This document shows, in pieces, positions 1 to 8,154 of a stretch of 64,000 nt of DNA (within the stretch, counting starts at the first letter, position 1; every line of letters begins with the position of its first letter). Source of the DNA: Variovorax ginsengisoli (GTDB lineage: Bacteria; Pseudomonadota; Gammaproteobacteria; Burkholderiales; Burkholderiaceae_C); contig NZ_JAUSRO010000005.1 in the NCBI RefSeq assembly GCF_030811835.1, positions 62,001 through 126,000 on the forward strand, given 5' to 3'. The translations under genes and the position numbers were made by a program. A model generated the notes under the pieces. It worked only from the letters and a program-made list of their open reading frames with translations, was not told the origin of the DNA and did no database searches.

Positions 1-248
1 CCATCGTCTGCAACCGGCCGGACGGCGAAGGCGGTGTCGACCAACCCACCAGCGATGAACTCGCTGCCGCCGCACGGTCACTCGGCCTCGCCTTCGCCTA
101 CCTCCCCGTTGTGCCGGGACAGATCTCCGACGCACAGGTCGACGCCTTCGCGGCGCTGCTGCGCACCCTGCCCGGCCCGGTGCTCGGCTATTGCCGCAGC
201 GGCGCGCGTGCCACGACGCTCTGCCAGCGCAGCCAGGCGCGCATCTGA
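1..248 (+). CDS. TIGR01244-type sulfur transferase / phosphatase (blh-like), C-terminal part
   Basis: The reading frame enters from the left edge (first full codon at position 3) and stops with TGA at 246-248, giving 81 C-terminal residues. Near the end is a cysteine-phosphatase/rhodanese-like loop, YCRSGAR, preceded by a typical GPVLGYC strand; this is the active-site region of the TIGR01244 (DUF442, 'beta-lactamase hydrolase-like') family. Such proteins are often encoded next to a TauE/SafE exporter in sulfide or sulfite handling operons (BigR/Blh type), and here a TauE gene begins 34 bp downstream on the same strand. The N-terminal part is outside the window, so domain fusion to a metallo-beta-lactamase domain cannot be judged. 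Confidence 0.7.
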   Translation, partial: IVCNRPDGEGGVDQPTSDELAAAARSLGLAFAYLPVVPGQISDAQVDAFAALLRTLPGPVLGYCRSGARATTLCQRSQARI

Positions 249-282
249 ACGGCGGCGCACCTCGCCCCACGACGGACACGCC

Positions 283-1083
283 ATGCTGCTCGGAACCCTC
301 TTCGGCCTTGCCATCGGCCTCGTGCTGGGCCTGACGGGCGCTGGCGGCGGCATCCTTGCCGTGCCCGCACTGGTAATCGGCCTTGGCTGGAGCCTGCCGC
401 AGGCCACACCGGTCGCCTTGCTCGCGGTCGGCCTGGCGGCTGCATTGGGCGCGGTCGATGGGCTGCGCAAGGGGCTGGTGCGCTGGCGCGCCGCCTTGCT
501 GATGGCCACGCTGGGTGTGCTGTTCTCGCCGCTGGGCGTGCATGCCGCGCACGTGCTGCCACAGAAGACGCTGATGACGTTGTTCGCCATCGCCATGCTC
601 GCGGCTTCCACACGCCCGCTGCTGCAAGGCCGCGCCTCGGCGAACGATGGTGCGGGTCAGCAGGCGCTGGAAAAGAACTGCATGCTCAGTCCGCAGACCG
701 GGCGCCTGCGCTGGACGCGCCGTTGCGCCATGACGCTGGCCGGCATCGGGTCGGTGTCCGGCCTGTTGACAGGAATGCTCGGCGTCGGCGGCGGCTTCCT
801 GATCGTGCCGGCCTTCCGCCAATGGACCGACATCCGCATGCACAGCGTGGTCGCGACCTCGCTGCTGGTGGTGGCGCTGGTGTCCATCGGGGCGACCTTC
901 AGTGCGCTGGGCGCGGGCGCGCATATCTCACGCGTCGGCGCCTTTTTCATCGGCGCATCCATGATCGGCATGGCCTGCGGCAGGGTGACAGCACCGCACC
1001 TGCCAGGTCCACGGCTTCAAGTCGGCTTCGCGCTGTTGTCTGCCGGCGTGGCCCTGTTCCTACTCGGACGGACCTGGGCGTGA
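283..1083 (+). CDS. TauE/SafE family sulfite/anion exporter (membrane protein)
   Basis: A 266-residue hydrophobic protein with two homologous halves, each opening with a glycine-rich signature (LTGAGGGILAVP near residue 20 and GMLGVGGGFLIVP in the middle), which is the hallmark of TauE/SafE permeases. Several membrane segments are evident. I chose the ATG at 283 because the frame upstream of it overlaps the end of the preceding sulfur-transferase gene and has no membrane character. The likely role is export of sulfite or another small sulfur anion across the inner membrane, working with the upstream rhodanese-like protein. The gene ends 1 bp before the convergent AraC regulator gene. Substrate is inferred from the family and the neighbour only. 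Confidence 0.8.
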   Translation: MLLGTLFGLAIGLVLGLTGAGGGILAVPALVIGLGWSLPQATPVALLAVGLAAALGAVDGLRKGLVRWRAALLMATLGVLFSPLGVHAAHVLPQKTLMTLFAIAMLAASTRPLLQGRASANDGAGQQALEKNCMLSPQTGRLRWTRRCAMTLAGIGSVSGLLTGMLGVGGGFLIVPAFRQWTDIRMHSVVATSLLVVALVSIGATFSALGAGAHISRVGAFFIGASMIGMACGRVTAPHLPGPRLQVGFALLSAGVALFLLGRTWA

Positions 1084-1084
1084 T

Positions 1085-1945
1085 TCAGTGCTGACCAGAA
1101 AGGTCGGTGCCATCGCCCGCCGGCCGGTTCGACGGCAAGAACTTCGAGGGCGCCAGGCCAAACTGGCGCTTGAACGCCTGCGTGAAGGCGCTGTGGCTTT
1201 CGTAGCCGCATTCCAGCGCCACGCGCATCAAGGGTTGGCCGGCCCCGATCGCATCCATGGCTCCCAGCAGCCGGGCCTGCAGGCGCCATTGGCCGAAGTT
1301 CATTCCGGTGCTTCTGGCGAAATGCCGATGGAAGGTTTTCGCGCTCATTGCCAGTGACCGCGCCCAGTCGTCTGCCAGGCAAGCCTGCGCCGGCTTTTCG
1401 GTGATCGCACGACAGACGGCCGCCATGCGCGGATCGTCCGGCCACGGCAGGTAAAACGGCAGCGCGCTGGGCTGCCGCAGTTCTTCCAGCAGCAAGGACG
1501 CCACGGCCTCTCCGCGCGCCGTGGCGCATACGTCGGTGCCCAATGCGGCGGCCGCGGCAATCAGCTCGCGCAGCAAGGGCGACACATGCACCACACGGTC
1601 GGTGGGCGGCAGAGGGCGCGCTTCGTCCGGCATCACCAGCACGCTGCGTATGCGCACCGCGCTGCGCATCGCCAGGCGATGTTCGGTATAGGGCCGCAGC
1701 CACACGGCGGTGGTGGGCGGCACGATCCAGCGCCCCGTCGTGGCCTCGACCACCATCACGCCGTCCAACGCGTACAGCAGTTGGCCACGCGCATGGCGAT
1801 GAAAGTCGATTTCGAAGTCCGCCGGATGGTCCGCCGCCACCCCCGTCATCCATGAGGCGAAGGCCGAATGGTCGTGCGGGTCGGTCTGAAGCCGTTGCAT
1901 GGAAGTCAAAGCCAAACGATCTCCGAATGCTTTTTGAATGTCCAT
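1085..1945 (-). CDS. AraC family transcriptional regulator
   Basis: A 286-residue protein with an N-terminal cupin-like sensory domain (FHRHARGQLLYALDGVM, about residues 45-65) and a C-terminal double helix-turn-helix DNA-binding domain (about 185-275) carrying the AraC pattern LAMSAKTFHRHF and YESHSAFTQAFKRQFG. The first HTH recognition region and the second-helix signature are intact. An alternative start is Met16 (position 1900); neither start has a convincing ribosome-binding site. The gene converges with the TauE gene and is divergent from the leuA leader, so it may control either side or neither. Ligand unknown. Confidence 0.85.
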   Translation of the reverse strand: MDIQKAFGDRLALTSMQRLQTDPHDHSAFASWMTGVAADHPADFEIDFHRHARGQLLYALDGVMVVEATTGRWIVPPTTAVWLRPYTEHRLAMRSAVRIRSVLVMPDEARPLPPTDRVVHVSPLLRELIAAAAALGTDVCATARGEAVASLLLEELRQPSALPFYLPWPDDPRMAAVCRAITEKPAQACLADDWARSLAMSAKTFHRHFARSTGMNFGQWRLQARLLGAMDAIGAGQPLMRVALECGYESHSAFTQAFKRQFGLAPSKFLPSNRPAGDGTDLSGQH

Positions 1946-2029
1946 TTCAGTACATCAATCGTCCAATTGTATGGAGACAGCCTGCCATCCCGGCCGTTAG
2001 TCTGCGTTTCGTCCCTGAAAACCTTCGTC

Positions 2030-2131
2030 ATGCACACATCCCGCTCGCTGCGACTACCCCTACGGCTCCCACCCCTTCGTCGGGGTCCGGGCGCACCTGT
2101 GGGGCGCCCGACCTGTCCTGAGTTCCCCTGA
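2030..2131 (+). CDS. Candidate leucine-rich leader peptide upstream of leuA
   Basis: A 33-codon ORF from ATG 2030 to TGA 2131. Residues 5-18 read RSLRLPLRLPPLRR: five leucines within ten residues (7, 9, 11, 13, 16), two of them encoded by CTA, a codon that is rare in GC-rich genomes of this kind. It ends 81 bp before leuA and overlaps inverted repeats that can form alternative hairpins. This is the expected layout of a leucine-responsive transcription-attenuation leader. The ribosome-binding site is weak and the peptide is also rich in Arg and Pro, so chance codon composition cannot be excluded. Function is inferred from position and codon content. Confidence 0.5.
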   Translation: MHTSRSLRLPLRLPPLRRGPGAPVGRPTCPEFP

Positions 2132-2168
2132 CCCCGACTTCGGCGAGCTTCCCATGGAAGCAGGGGGA
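2079..2168 (+). promoter_or_regulatory. Candidate leuA attenuator: competing hairpins
   Basis: Three complementary pairs overlap the leader ORF. 2079-2087 (GTCGGGGTC) pairs perfectly with 2130-2138; it encloses a 7-bp stem 2088-2094 / 2104-2110 (CGGGCGC). The segment 2123-2130 (TTCCCCTG) can pair with 2161-2168 with one G-T wobble, and this shares base 2130 with the first pairing, so the two folds compete. The pyrimidine run after 2175 is not a strong U tract, so if termination occurs it may be Rho-assisted or the element may act on translation. Structure is read by eye; the regulatory role is inferred. Confidence 0.4.
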
Positions 2169-2212
2169 TCAGGCGATGTCTTCTTCTCCTGTCCGCAACC
2201 GAGGTCTCTTTC

Positions 2213-3889
2213 ATGCTCGCCCAACCCCAACACAAGTACCGACCCCATCCCCCCATCGATCTGCCCGACCGCAGCTGGCCTTCTCGCACGCTGACGCAGG
2301 CGCCGATCTGGCTGTCCACCGATCTGCGTGACGGCAACCAGGCGCTGTTCGAGCCCATGAGCCGGTCGCGCAAGCTCAAGCTGTTCGCTGAACTGGTGCG
2401 GCTCGGTTTCAAGGAGATCGAGGTCGGCTTTCCGGCCGCGTCGAAAACCGATTTCGACATCGTGCGCACGCTGGTCGACGAGCAACTGATCCCCCACGAC
2501 GTGACGCCGATGGTCATGACACAGCTGCGGGAGGACCTGATCCGCGAGACGGTGCGCAGCGTGCGCGGCGCCCGCCGGGTCATCGTGCACCTGTACAACG
2601 CCATTGCACCGGCCTGGCGCGAGATCGTCTTCGGCCTGAGCGTTCCTCAGATCGTCGAGATGGTGGCGCAGCACGTGGGTCTGCTGCGCCGGCTCACCGA
2701 CGAGGCGCCCGAAACGCAATGGGTGCTGCAGTATTCGCCCGAGACCTTCTGCATGGCCGAGCCGGAGGTGTCGCTCTCGGTCTGCAATGCGGCCATTGCC
2801 GCCTGGGATGCGGGGCCCGCGCGACCGATGATCGTGAACCTGCCGACCACGGTCGAGGTTGCCACGCCCAATGTCTTTGCCGACCAGATCGAGTGGATGC
2901 ATCGCCGGCTGGACCGGCGCGAGCACATCGTGCTGTCGGTGCATCCGCACAACGACCGCGGCACCGGTGTGGCCTGCGCAGAACAGGCGCTGCTCGCCGG
3001 CGCGCAACGCGTCGAAGGCTGCCTCTTCGGCAACGGCGAACGCAGCGGCAATCTGGACGTCGTGACGCTGGCGCTGAACCTGTACATGCAGGGCATCGCG
3101 CCGGGGCTGGACTTCTCCGACATTGCGGCCGTGGCGCGCATCGTCGAGGAATGCACCGCCCTTCCGATCCATCCGCGCCATCCCTACGTGGGCGACCTGG
3201 TGTTCACTGCCTTCTCGGGCTCGCACCAGGATGCGATTGCCAAGGGCTTCGCTGCGCAGCGGCCGGACGCGCCCTGGCGGGTTCCTTACCTGCCGATCGA
3301 CCCCAAGGACATCGGCCGCACCTACGACAGCATCGTCCGCGTCAACAGCCAGTCGGGCAAGGGCGGCATCGCCTACCTGCTCGAGCGCGACAACGGCGTG
3401 GTGATGCCGCGGCGCATGCAGATCGAGTTCAGCGCCATCGTGCAGAAACACGCCGATGCCAGCGAGACCGAGATCGCCAGCGCGGAGATCTGGCGGTTGT
3501 TCCAGCAGACCTATCTCGAGTCGCCGTACCAGGGCGCCTGGCGCTACGCCAGCCACACGCTGGAAGAAGATGGGGAGGGCGACGCGCTGCGCCTGCAACT
3601 CGACGATGCAGCGCAGCGTGACCGGATCGAACGCCACGGCCGCGGCAATGGGCCGATTGCGGCCACTGTCGCGGCACTGGACCCCTCCATGCGGGTGGAC
3701 GGCTATGAGCAGCGCAGCCTGGGCACCGGTGCACAGGCGCGATCGATGAGCATCGTGGAGGTGGCACACCCCCGTGTGGCGGGCAGCCGTTTCGGCGTGG
3801 GCATCCACGAGAACATCGCCACGGCCTCGGTGCTGGCCACGCTGGGCGCATTCAACCGACTGGGCCTCACGGGCGGCGCACGGCGCTAG
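2213..3889 (+). CDS. leuA: 2-isopropylmalate synthase
   Basis: A 558-residue LeuA of the longer (LeuA type 2, about 560 aa) class, catalysing condensation of acetyl-CoA with 2-oxoisovalerate, the first committed step of leucine biosynthesis, in the cytoplasm. The N-terminal TIM-barrel has the metal and substrate motif DLRDGNQAL (about residue 38), the HPHNDRGTGVA metal-binding motif (about 244) and GNGERSGN (about 273). The C-terminal about 120 residues form the LeuA dimer/leucine-feedback domain ending in a GVGIHENIATASV segment. The gene stands alone, with a Leu-codon-rich leader and hairpins immediately upstream, suggesting leucine-responsive control. Start ATG 2213 follows a GAGG-like site. 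Confidence 0.95.
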   Translation: MLAQPQHKYRPHPPIDLPDRSWPSRTLTQAPIWLSTDLRDGNQALFEPMSRSRKLKLFAELVRLGFKEIEVGFPAASKTDFDIVRTLVDEQLIPHDVTPMVMTQLREDLIRETVRSVRGARRVIVHLYNAIAPAWREIVFGLSVPQIVEMVAQHVGLLRRLTDEAPETQWVLQYSPETFCMAEPEVSLSVCNAAIAAWDAGPARPMIVNLPTTVEVATPNVFADQIEWMHRRLDRREHIVLSVHPHNDRGTGVACAEQALLAGAQRVEGCLFGNGERSGNLDVVTLALNLYMQGIAPGLDFSDIAAVARIVEECTALPIHPRHPYVGDLVFTAFSGSHQDAIAKGFAAQRPDAPWRVPYLPIDPKDIGRTYDSIVRVNSQSGKGGIAYLLERDNGVVMPRRMQIEFSAIVQKHADASETEIASAEIWRLFQQTYLESPYQGAWRYASHTLEEDGEGDALRLQLDDAAQRDRIERHGRGNGPIAATVAALDPSMRVDGYEQRSLGTGAQARSMSIVEVAHPRVAGSRFGVGIHENIATASVLATLGAFNRLGLTGGARR

Positions 3890-3900
3890 CGTCGCCAGCC

Positions 3901-4140
3901 TTATGCCGCGCCCGCATGCAGCTCGCAGTGGAAGTCGACGAAGTGGTGGCCGGCCTGCGTGCCGCGCACCGGGGCGGTCGGCGATTCAGCGAGTGCGCGC
4001 CCGGTCGACGGGTCCAGCCGCGCCGCCTCGTACTGCTGCTTCTCGTTGAGCCAGAAGACCGACAGTTCACCGCCGCCTGTGGCATCCGACGGCCACAACT
4101 CCCACATCGCCGCTTTCGGGTGGTGGTCGGGTGGCGCACA
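3901..4140 (-). pseudogene. Remnant of a PepSY-domain membrane protein (iron-uptake associated)
   Basis: The minus-strand ORF 4107-3901 (68 aa, continuing in frame upstream to about 4188 before a stop) reads LDPSTGRALAES followed by GHHFVDFHCELHAG, which matches the conserved block of PepSY-associated transmembrane proteins of the FoxB/PiuB type: a 'DP.TG..L' strand and the FHxxLH motif before the second membrane helix. Intact family members have roughly 350-500 residues with four or more membrane helices; here both the N-terminal helix and everything after LHAGAA are missing. Such genes usually follow a siderophore receptor, and this fragment lies directly downstream of one on the same strand. 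I therefore call it a decayed partner gene. From 4141 to 4269 I see no other gene. Confidence 0.6.
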
Positions 4141-4269
4141 TGGAAAAGCGCCCTTCCCGATACAGGACCAACGAGATCGGAAAAAGGGTCATCCCTCGAA
4201 CGGCCTTCAGGCCAGGGTCGAACACGCAGAGGGCAACCTCGCGCCCTCCTTCACGCCCGCCAGGAATGC

Positions 4270-6660
4270 TCAGAACTTGTAGCTGAGCGTCGCCATCACG
4301 CTCCGCGGCGCACCCCATGCGGCATCGCTGAAGTAGCCGATCTGGCTGTAATAGGCCTTGTCGAACACGTTGTTCAGATTGACCTGCACCGAGGTGCGCG
4401 GATTGACCTGGTAACGCACCATCAGGTTGACCAGGCCGTATGCGCCCTGGCCCACGCGCTCCTGCCCGTTGGGACCGTCCGCGATGGAATAGTTGCGGCT
4501 CTGCCAGTTCACGCCGCCGCCGAGCGTCACGTCTTTCCATGAGCCCGACAACCGGTAGGTCGTGAACAACCGGAGCAGGGTCCGCGGCAGGTGGGTGTTG
4601 ACGGCCTCACCCGATGCCTTTTTGGCGGTGTAGTGCGTGAAACCGCCGAACACGTTCCAGCCCGGCAGGACTTCACCCGACACCTCGGCGTCCAAGCCGG
4701 TGCTCTCGACGCCCTTTGCACCGTAGTAGGCCTGATCGAGGCCATTCGGAATCAAGAATTTGCCGTCGGCCTGCGCGAGGTTGTCCTGCTCGATCCTGAA
4801 CACCGCAAGCGAGGTGTTGAGCCGGCCGTCGTTCAGGCTGTTCTTGATGCCGAGCTCGAAATTCTTGCCGGTGATCGGATCGAGATAGCGACCTTCGCGG
4901 TCACGCGCATCCTGCGGGTCGAAGATGCTCGTGTAGCTGGCGTAGGCCGTGGTGGTCTTGCTGATGTCGAAGGTCAGCCCCATGTAGGGAATGAACTTCT
5001 TGTCCTCGCGCTGGGACTCCGGCTGGCGGTCGCGCCAGGTGCTGTAGCGGCCGCCGGCGATCAGGTTCATGCGATCGCTCAGCGAGAAGCGGGCAGCGCC
5101 GTACAAGCCGCGCTGCGTGGTCTTTCCCTGCTCCAGCGTTCTCGACGCGGCCCATTGCGGCTCGGGATACGGGTCGACGCCACCATCGAGAAAGACGATG
5201 GGTGCAAGGTCGCGTCCCTGGCGGTAGTCGTAGCGGTACTTCTGCTCGCTGCCCAGAAACCCCAGCGTGACCTCATGCTTGCGGCCAAGCCATTGCACGG
5301 GTCCGCCGACCTGCGCAGTGACGCTGTCCTGCGCGCGATAACCGTTGTACATGCTGGCGACCGCCTTCATGCCCAGGCCGGTCGTTCGATCAGGCCAGTC
5401 CCAGAGATAGAGAAGTTTGGTGTCGAGGGACTGCTTGCTGTGGGTGACACCCACGTTGGCCTTCCAGTCGTTGTCGAAACGGTGCTCGAGCGTGGCGAAG
5501 GCCGTCTGTGTCTGCGTTGCCCAGTAGGACCACGATGGGGCAGGCGTCGCCGATCGGCGCCACTCGACGCGCGATCCATCGCTGTACCACAGCGGAAGGC
5601 CGCCCCACGGCGTGCCCTTGGGGTCGTTGTTCTGGTAATCGGCGCCGATGCTCACCCTGGTCGATGGCGTGAGGTCCGCATCGATGACGCCATAAAAGAC
5701 CTTCTTCTTCACGTTGCTGAGCTTCACGTAGGAATCCGCGTCCTGGTAGGCGGCCACGATGCGGCCCCGGATGCGACCGTCGGCGGTGATGGGCGTGCTG
5801 AGGTCCACTGCGCCTCGGTAGTTGTCCCAGGAGCCCGCGCCCAGCGAGACTTCGCCCGTGAACACCTTGCTGTCGGCGTGCTTGCGCACCAGGTTGATCG
5901 ACGCCGCCGGGTTGCCCGCGCCCGTCAGCAGCCCGGTCGCGCCGCGAACGACTTCCACCCGGTCGTACAGCGCAGCGTCGAGTTCGCTTTCGCCGGCATA
6001 CCAGTTCGACGTGCCGGCCGTGGGGATGCCGTCGTACTGGAAGTTCGTGATCGAGAAGCCGCGCGAGAAGTACGTCATGCGGTTGCCGTCGTTGATGCTG
6101 GCCGAGATGCCCGGGGTGTTGGCCATCACCTCGGTCAGGCTCTGCAGATGCTGGTCTTCGATGCGCTGCTGCGTCACGATGCTGACGGACTGCGGCGTGT
6201 CCTTGAGCGACAGGGCGAGCCCGGTAGCAGCCGAGGTCGCACGCGTGGTGTACGAGCCGGTGCCCTCGGTGGTGCCGCTGCGATCGGCCTGCGCGCTCAC
6301 GGTGACCGACGGCAGGGTCGCATCACCAACGTCCGAGGCCGCCGGTGCCGGCTGGATCGTCAGCGTCGTGCCCTCCACCCGGCCCTGCAGACCCGAGCCT
6401 TGCAGCAATTCGTTCAACGCGCGGCGCGGGTCGCGCGTGCCTTGCAGGCGGCGCGCCTGCTTGCCCCGCACCTGCTCGGGCGAGAACGCGAGCTGCAGTC
6501 CGGATTGGTCGGCGAGGGCCTTCAACGCGGTCGCCAGCGGCTGGGCGGGAATGTCGAAGGCGATGTTCTGGGCGAGCGCGGACTGGAGGGTCAGCGCAAA
6601 GCCGAGGGATGCGATGGCGCGTGCCGTTGCGCTGCGGCGGGCCTGACGTTTTTTCTGCAT
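4270..6660 (-). CDS. TonB-dependent siderophore receptor with STN signalling domain
   Basis: A 796-residue outer-membrane receptor. After a signal peptide ending near ALAQ, residues about 30-110 form the secretin/TonB N-terminal (STN) domain (FDIPAQPLATALKALADQSG), used for trans-envelope signalling to a FecR-type regulator. The plug domain follows (about 140-250, with DTPQSVSIVTQQRIEDQ and RVEVVRGATGLLTGAGNPAASINLVRK), then a beta-barrel ending in the canonical terminal Phe (SYKF). It resembles FpvA/FhuE/FoxA-class hydroxamate receptors; the actual siderophore is unknown. I prefer ATG 6660, which gives a clean KKRQARR signal peptide, over an upstream GTG at 6693. The sigma/FecR hybrid gene lies 96 bp upstream on the same strand, and a PepSY remnant lies downstream. 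Confidence 0.92.
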   Translation of the reverse strand: MQKKRQARRSATARAIASLGFALTLQSALAQNIAFDIPAQPLATALKALADQSGLQLAFSPEQVRGKQARRLQGTRDPRRALNELLQGSGLQGRVEGTTLTIQPAPAASDVGDATLPSVTVSAQADRSGTTEGTGSYTTRATSAATGLALSLKDTPQSVSIVTQQRIEDQHLQSLTEVMANTPGISASINDGNRMTYFSRGFSITNFQYDGIPTAGTSNWYAGESELDAALYDRVEVVRGATGLLTGAGNPAASINLVRKHADSKVFTGEVSLGAGSWDNYRGAVDLSTPITADGRIRGRIVAAYQDADSYVKLSNVKKKVFYGVIDADLTPSTRVSIGADYQNNDPKGTPWGGLPLWYSDGSRVEWRRSATPAPSWSYWATQTQTAFATLEHRFDNDWKANVGVTHSKQSLDTKLLYLWDWPDRTTGLGMKAVASMYNGYRAQDSVTAQVGGPVQWLGRKHEVTLGFLGSEQKYRYDYRQGRDLAPIVFLDGGVDPYPEPQWAASRTLEQGKTTQRGLYGAARFSLSDRMNLIAGGRYSTWRDRQPESQREDKKFIPYMGLTFDISKTTTAYASYTSIFDPQDARDREGRYLDPITGKNFELGIKNSLNDGRLNTSLAVFRIEQDNLAQADGKFLIPNGLDQAYYGAKGVESTGLDAEVSGEVLPGWNVFGGFTHYTAKKASGEAVNTHLPRTLLRLFTTYRLSGSWKDVTLGGGVNWQSRNYSIADGPNGQERVGQGAYGLVNLMVRYQVNPRTSVQVNLNNVFDKAYYSQIGYFSDAAWGAPRSVMATLSYKF

Positions 6661-6704
6661 GACGGGGACCTGGGTTGGTTGTTTCGGGTTCACAACCTGT
6701 AGGA

Positions 6705-6738
6705 CCCACGAGGCGGAAAAACCGGGCAGACTTTTTGC
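6705..6738 (-). promoter_or_regulatory. Possible ECF-sigma promoter of the receptor gene
   Basis: On the minus strand the sequence GCAAAAAG (6738-6731) is followed about 20 bases later by CGTG (6710-6707), then GGTCCTACAGG. This is reminiscent of FecI-group promoters, which have an A-rich -35 and a CGT-containing -10. It lies between the sigma/FecR hybrid gene and its presumed target receptor. Recognition is by eye and the match is loose. Confidence 0.3.
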
Positions 6739-6756
6739 ACCGTCCGTCTGTTGTCG

Positions 6757-8049
6757 CTAGCGACGCACGATGTCGATGCTGCCGTCCTGCTGCCGGTCGA
6801 CGCGCACCGGGAGCACGCTCGGCAGTGACGCCAGCCAGCTCTGCGCCTCGGCCACGCGCACCTTGCCGCTGATCGGCAAGCGGGCGGCCGCAGGCGCCAC
6901 GCGCAGTTCGGTTTGCGAGTAACGCGCCATCCGGCCCAACGCATCGGCCAGCGGCACGGCGTCGAACGCGAGTTCGCCCTGACGCCACGCGGCCGGGTGG
7001 GCGACGGTCGTCAGCACGCGCTCGCCGCCGGCGATCCGCAGGCTCTGGCCGGCACCCAGTTCGGCACGCCGTCCATCGGCATCGACTTGCACACGGCCGG
7101 ACTCGACCTGCACGACGACCCCCCGGCCACCGTCGATCTCCACGCCGAAGCGCGTGCCCAGCACGGCGACCTCGACGCCCAGCGCCTGCACGACGAAAGG
7201 CCGTGCCTCGTCGCGCTGCACCGAGAAAAAGGCCGCGCCTTCACGCAGCCGCGTGAGGCGGCGCGTGGCCGTGTAGTCGACCTCCAGGCGGCTCTGGGCG
7301 TCGAGTGTGACCTCCGAGCCGTCGGGCAGACTGCGCTGCAGCAGCCGCCCACGCAGCGTCGCGAGCGTCGTCTGGTAGCGCAGGGCTTCGCGCTGCAGGT
7401 GCTGCCACACGGCCGTGCCGCTCACGCCGACGGCGAACACGCCCAGCAGCGCGGCGAGCGACTTGCGGCGACCGGTGCGCCCGGCGATGGCCGCGCCGCC
7501 GCCCCGGTTCGCGTTCTGCGTGTGCCGCCAGGCATGCAACGCGTCCTCGATGCAACGTGTGGCCTGCGCGATGTCGCGCTTGACGGTGTCGATCGACAGG
7601 CCCAGGCGCTCGGCAATGTCGACCTGCTTTTCGCCATGCAGGCCATGCGCGAGGTAGTTGTCGCGCACCCGGGCCGGGAGGCTGCCGAGTGCGGCCTCGA
7701 CGCGGGCCACGGCCTGGCGGTACATCGCGCTTTCGGCCACGTCAGGCGCCTGGGCCGGCGCCGCGCCGTCGATCGCGCCACATTCGGCCAGGTAGCCCTG
7801 CAGCCAATTGCCGCGCCGCAGGTGGTTCATCGCCACGTTGTGCGAGATGGTGAACAGGTAGGCCCGCGGATCGGCCAGGGCCACGTCCTGGTCGGCCTGC
7901 CGCTCCGCGATGCGCAGCCAGGTGTCGTGCGCCAGGCCGCGAGCCTCTTCCATGCTGCCGGTGCGTCGCGCGATGTAGCGGACCAGTTCGGCGTAGTGCT
8001 GCTCGAAAGCGGAGAGGAGAACGCCGGTCGACGGCGTGGAAGGATTCAT
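6757..8049 (-). CDS. Hybrid ECF sigma factor / FecR-like anti-sigma regulator (single polypeptide)
   Basis: One uninterrupted 430-residue frame joins two normally separate proteins. Residues about 14-80 are sigma-70 region 2 (FEQHYAELVRYIARRTG to MNHLRR), about 115-170 are region 4 with the helix-turn-helix (KQVDIAERLGLSIDTVKRDI), about 197-215 form a membrane helix (LAALLGVFAVGVSGTAVW), about 225-325 are the periplasmic FecR domain (LPDGSEVTLDAQSRLEVDY, AVLGTRFGVE) and the C-terminus is an STN-like/DUF4974 domain. The cytoplasmic DUF4880 anti-sigma segment of ordinary FecR is absent, being replaced by the sigma factor. IutY of Pseudomonas putida is the precedent I know. Start ATG 8049 gives the normal FecI N-terminus and lies just after a Fur box. 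It should activate the downstream receptor when ferrisiderophore binds. Confidence 0.88.
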   Translation of the reverse strand: MNPSTPSTGVLLSAFEQHYAELVRYIARRTGSMEEARGLAHDTWLRIAERQADQDVALADPRAYLFTISHNVAMNHLRRGNWLQGYLAECGAIDGAAPAQAPDVAESAMYRQAVARVEAALGSLPARVRDNYLAHGLHGEKQVDIAERLGLSIDTVKRDIAQATRCIEDALHAWRHTQNANRGGGAAIAGRTGRRKSLAALLGVFAVGVSGTAVWQHLQREALRYQTTLATLRGRLLQRSLPDGSEVTLDAQSRLEVDYTATRRLTRLREGAAFFSVQRDEARPFVVQALGVEVAVLGTRFGVEIDGGRGVVVQVESGRVQVDADGRRAELGAGQSLRIAGGERVLTTVAHPAAWRQGELAFDAVPLADALGRMARYSQTELRVAPAAARLPISGKVRVAEAQSWLASLPSVLPVRVDRQQDGSIDIVRR

Positions 8050-8072
8050 GGAGCCGGCATCATAGCCGTTTA

Positions 8073-8087
8073 TGAGAATGATTCTCA
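8073..8087 (-). promoter_or_regulatory. Fur box upstream of the sigma/FecR hybrid gene
   Basis: TGAGAATGATTCTCA is a perfect 15-base dyad (7-bp arms around a central G), close to the classical Fur consensus of AATGATAAT-type repeats and to the GAGAATGATTCTC form common in betaproteobacteria. It lies 24 bp upstream of the chosen start codon, inside the only intergenic stretch before the iron-signalling genes. Iron-replete Fur would be expected to block transcription from here. Confidence 0.85.
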
Positions 8088-8154
8088 CATAGAAGCAGCA
8101 CCGGGCCAGCCTCGATACGGCGGCACACATGAATGACAACAAGAACAATTTCCA

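Noticed and set aside
2060-3808. 582-codon minus-strand ORF opposite leuA
   Set aside because: LeuA on the plus strand is unmistakable; the opposite frame is His/Asp-rich and has no family motif.
4591-6702. 703-codon plus-strand ORF opposite the siderophore receptor
   Set aside because: Low-complexity Arg/Val/Leu-rich sequence mirroring the receptor codons; the minus-strand frame has clear STN, plug and barrel features.
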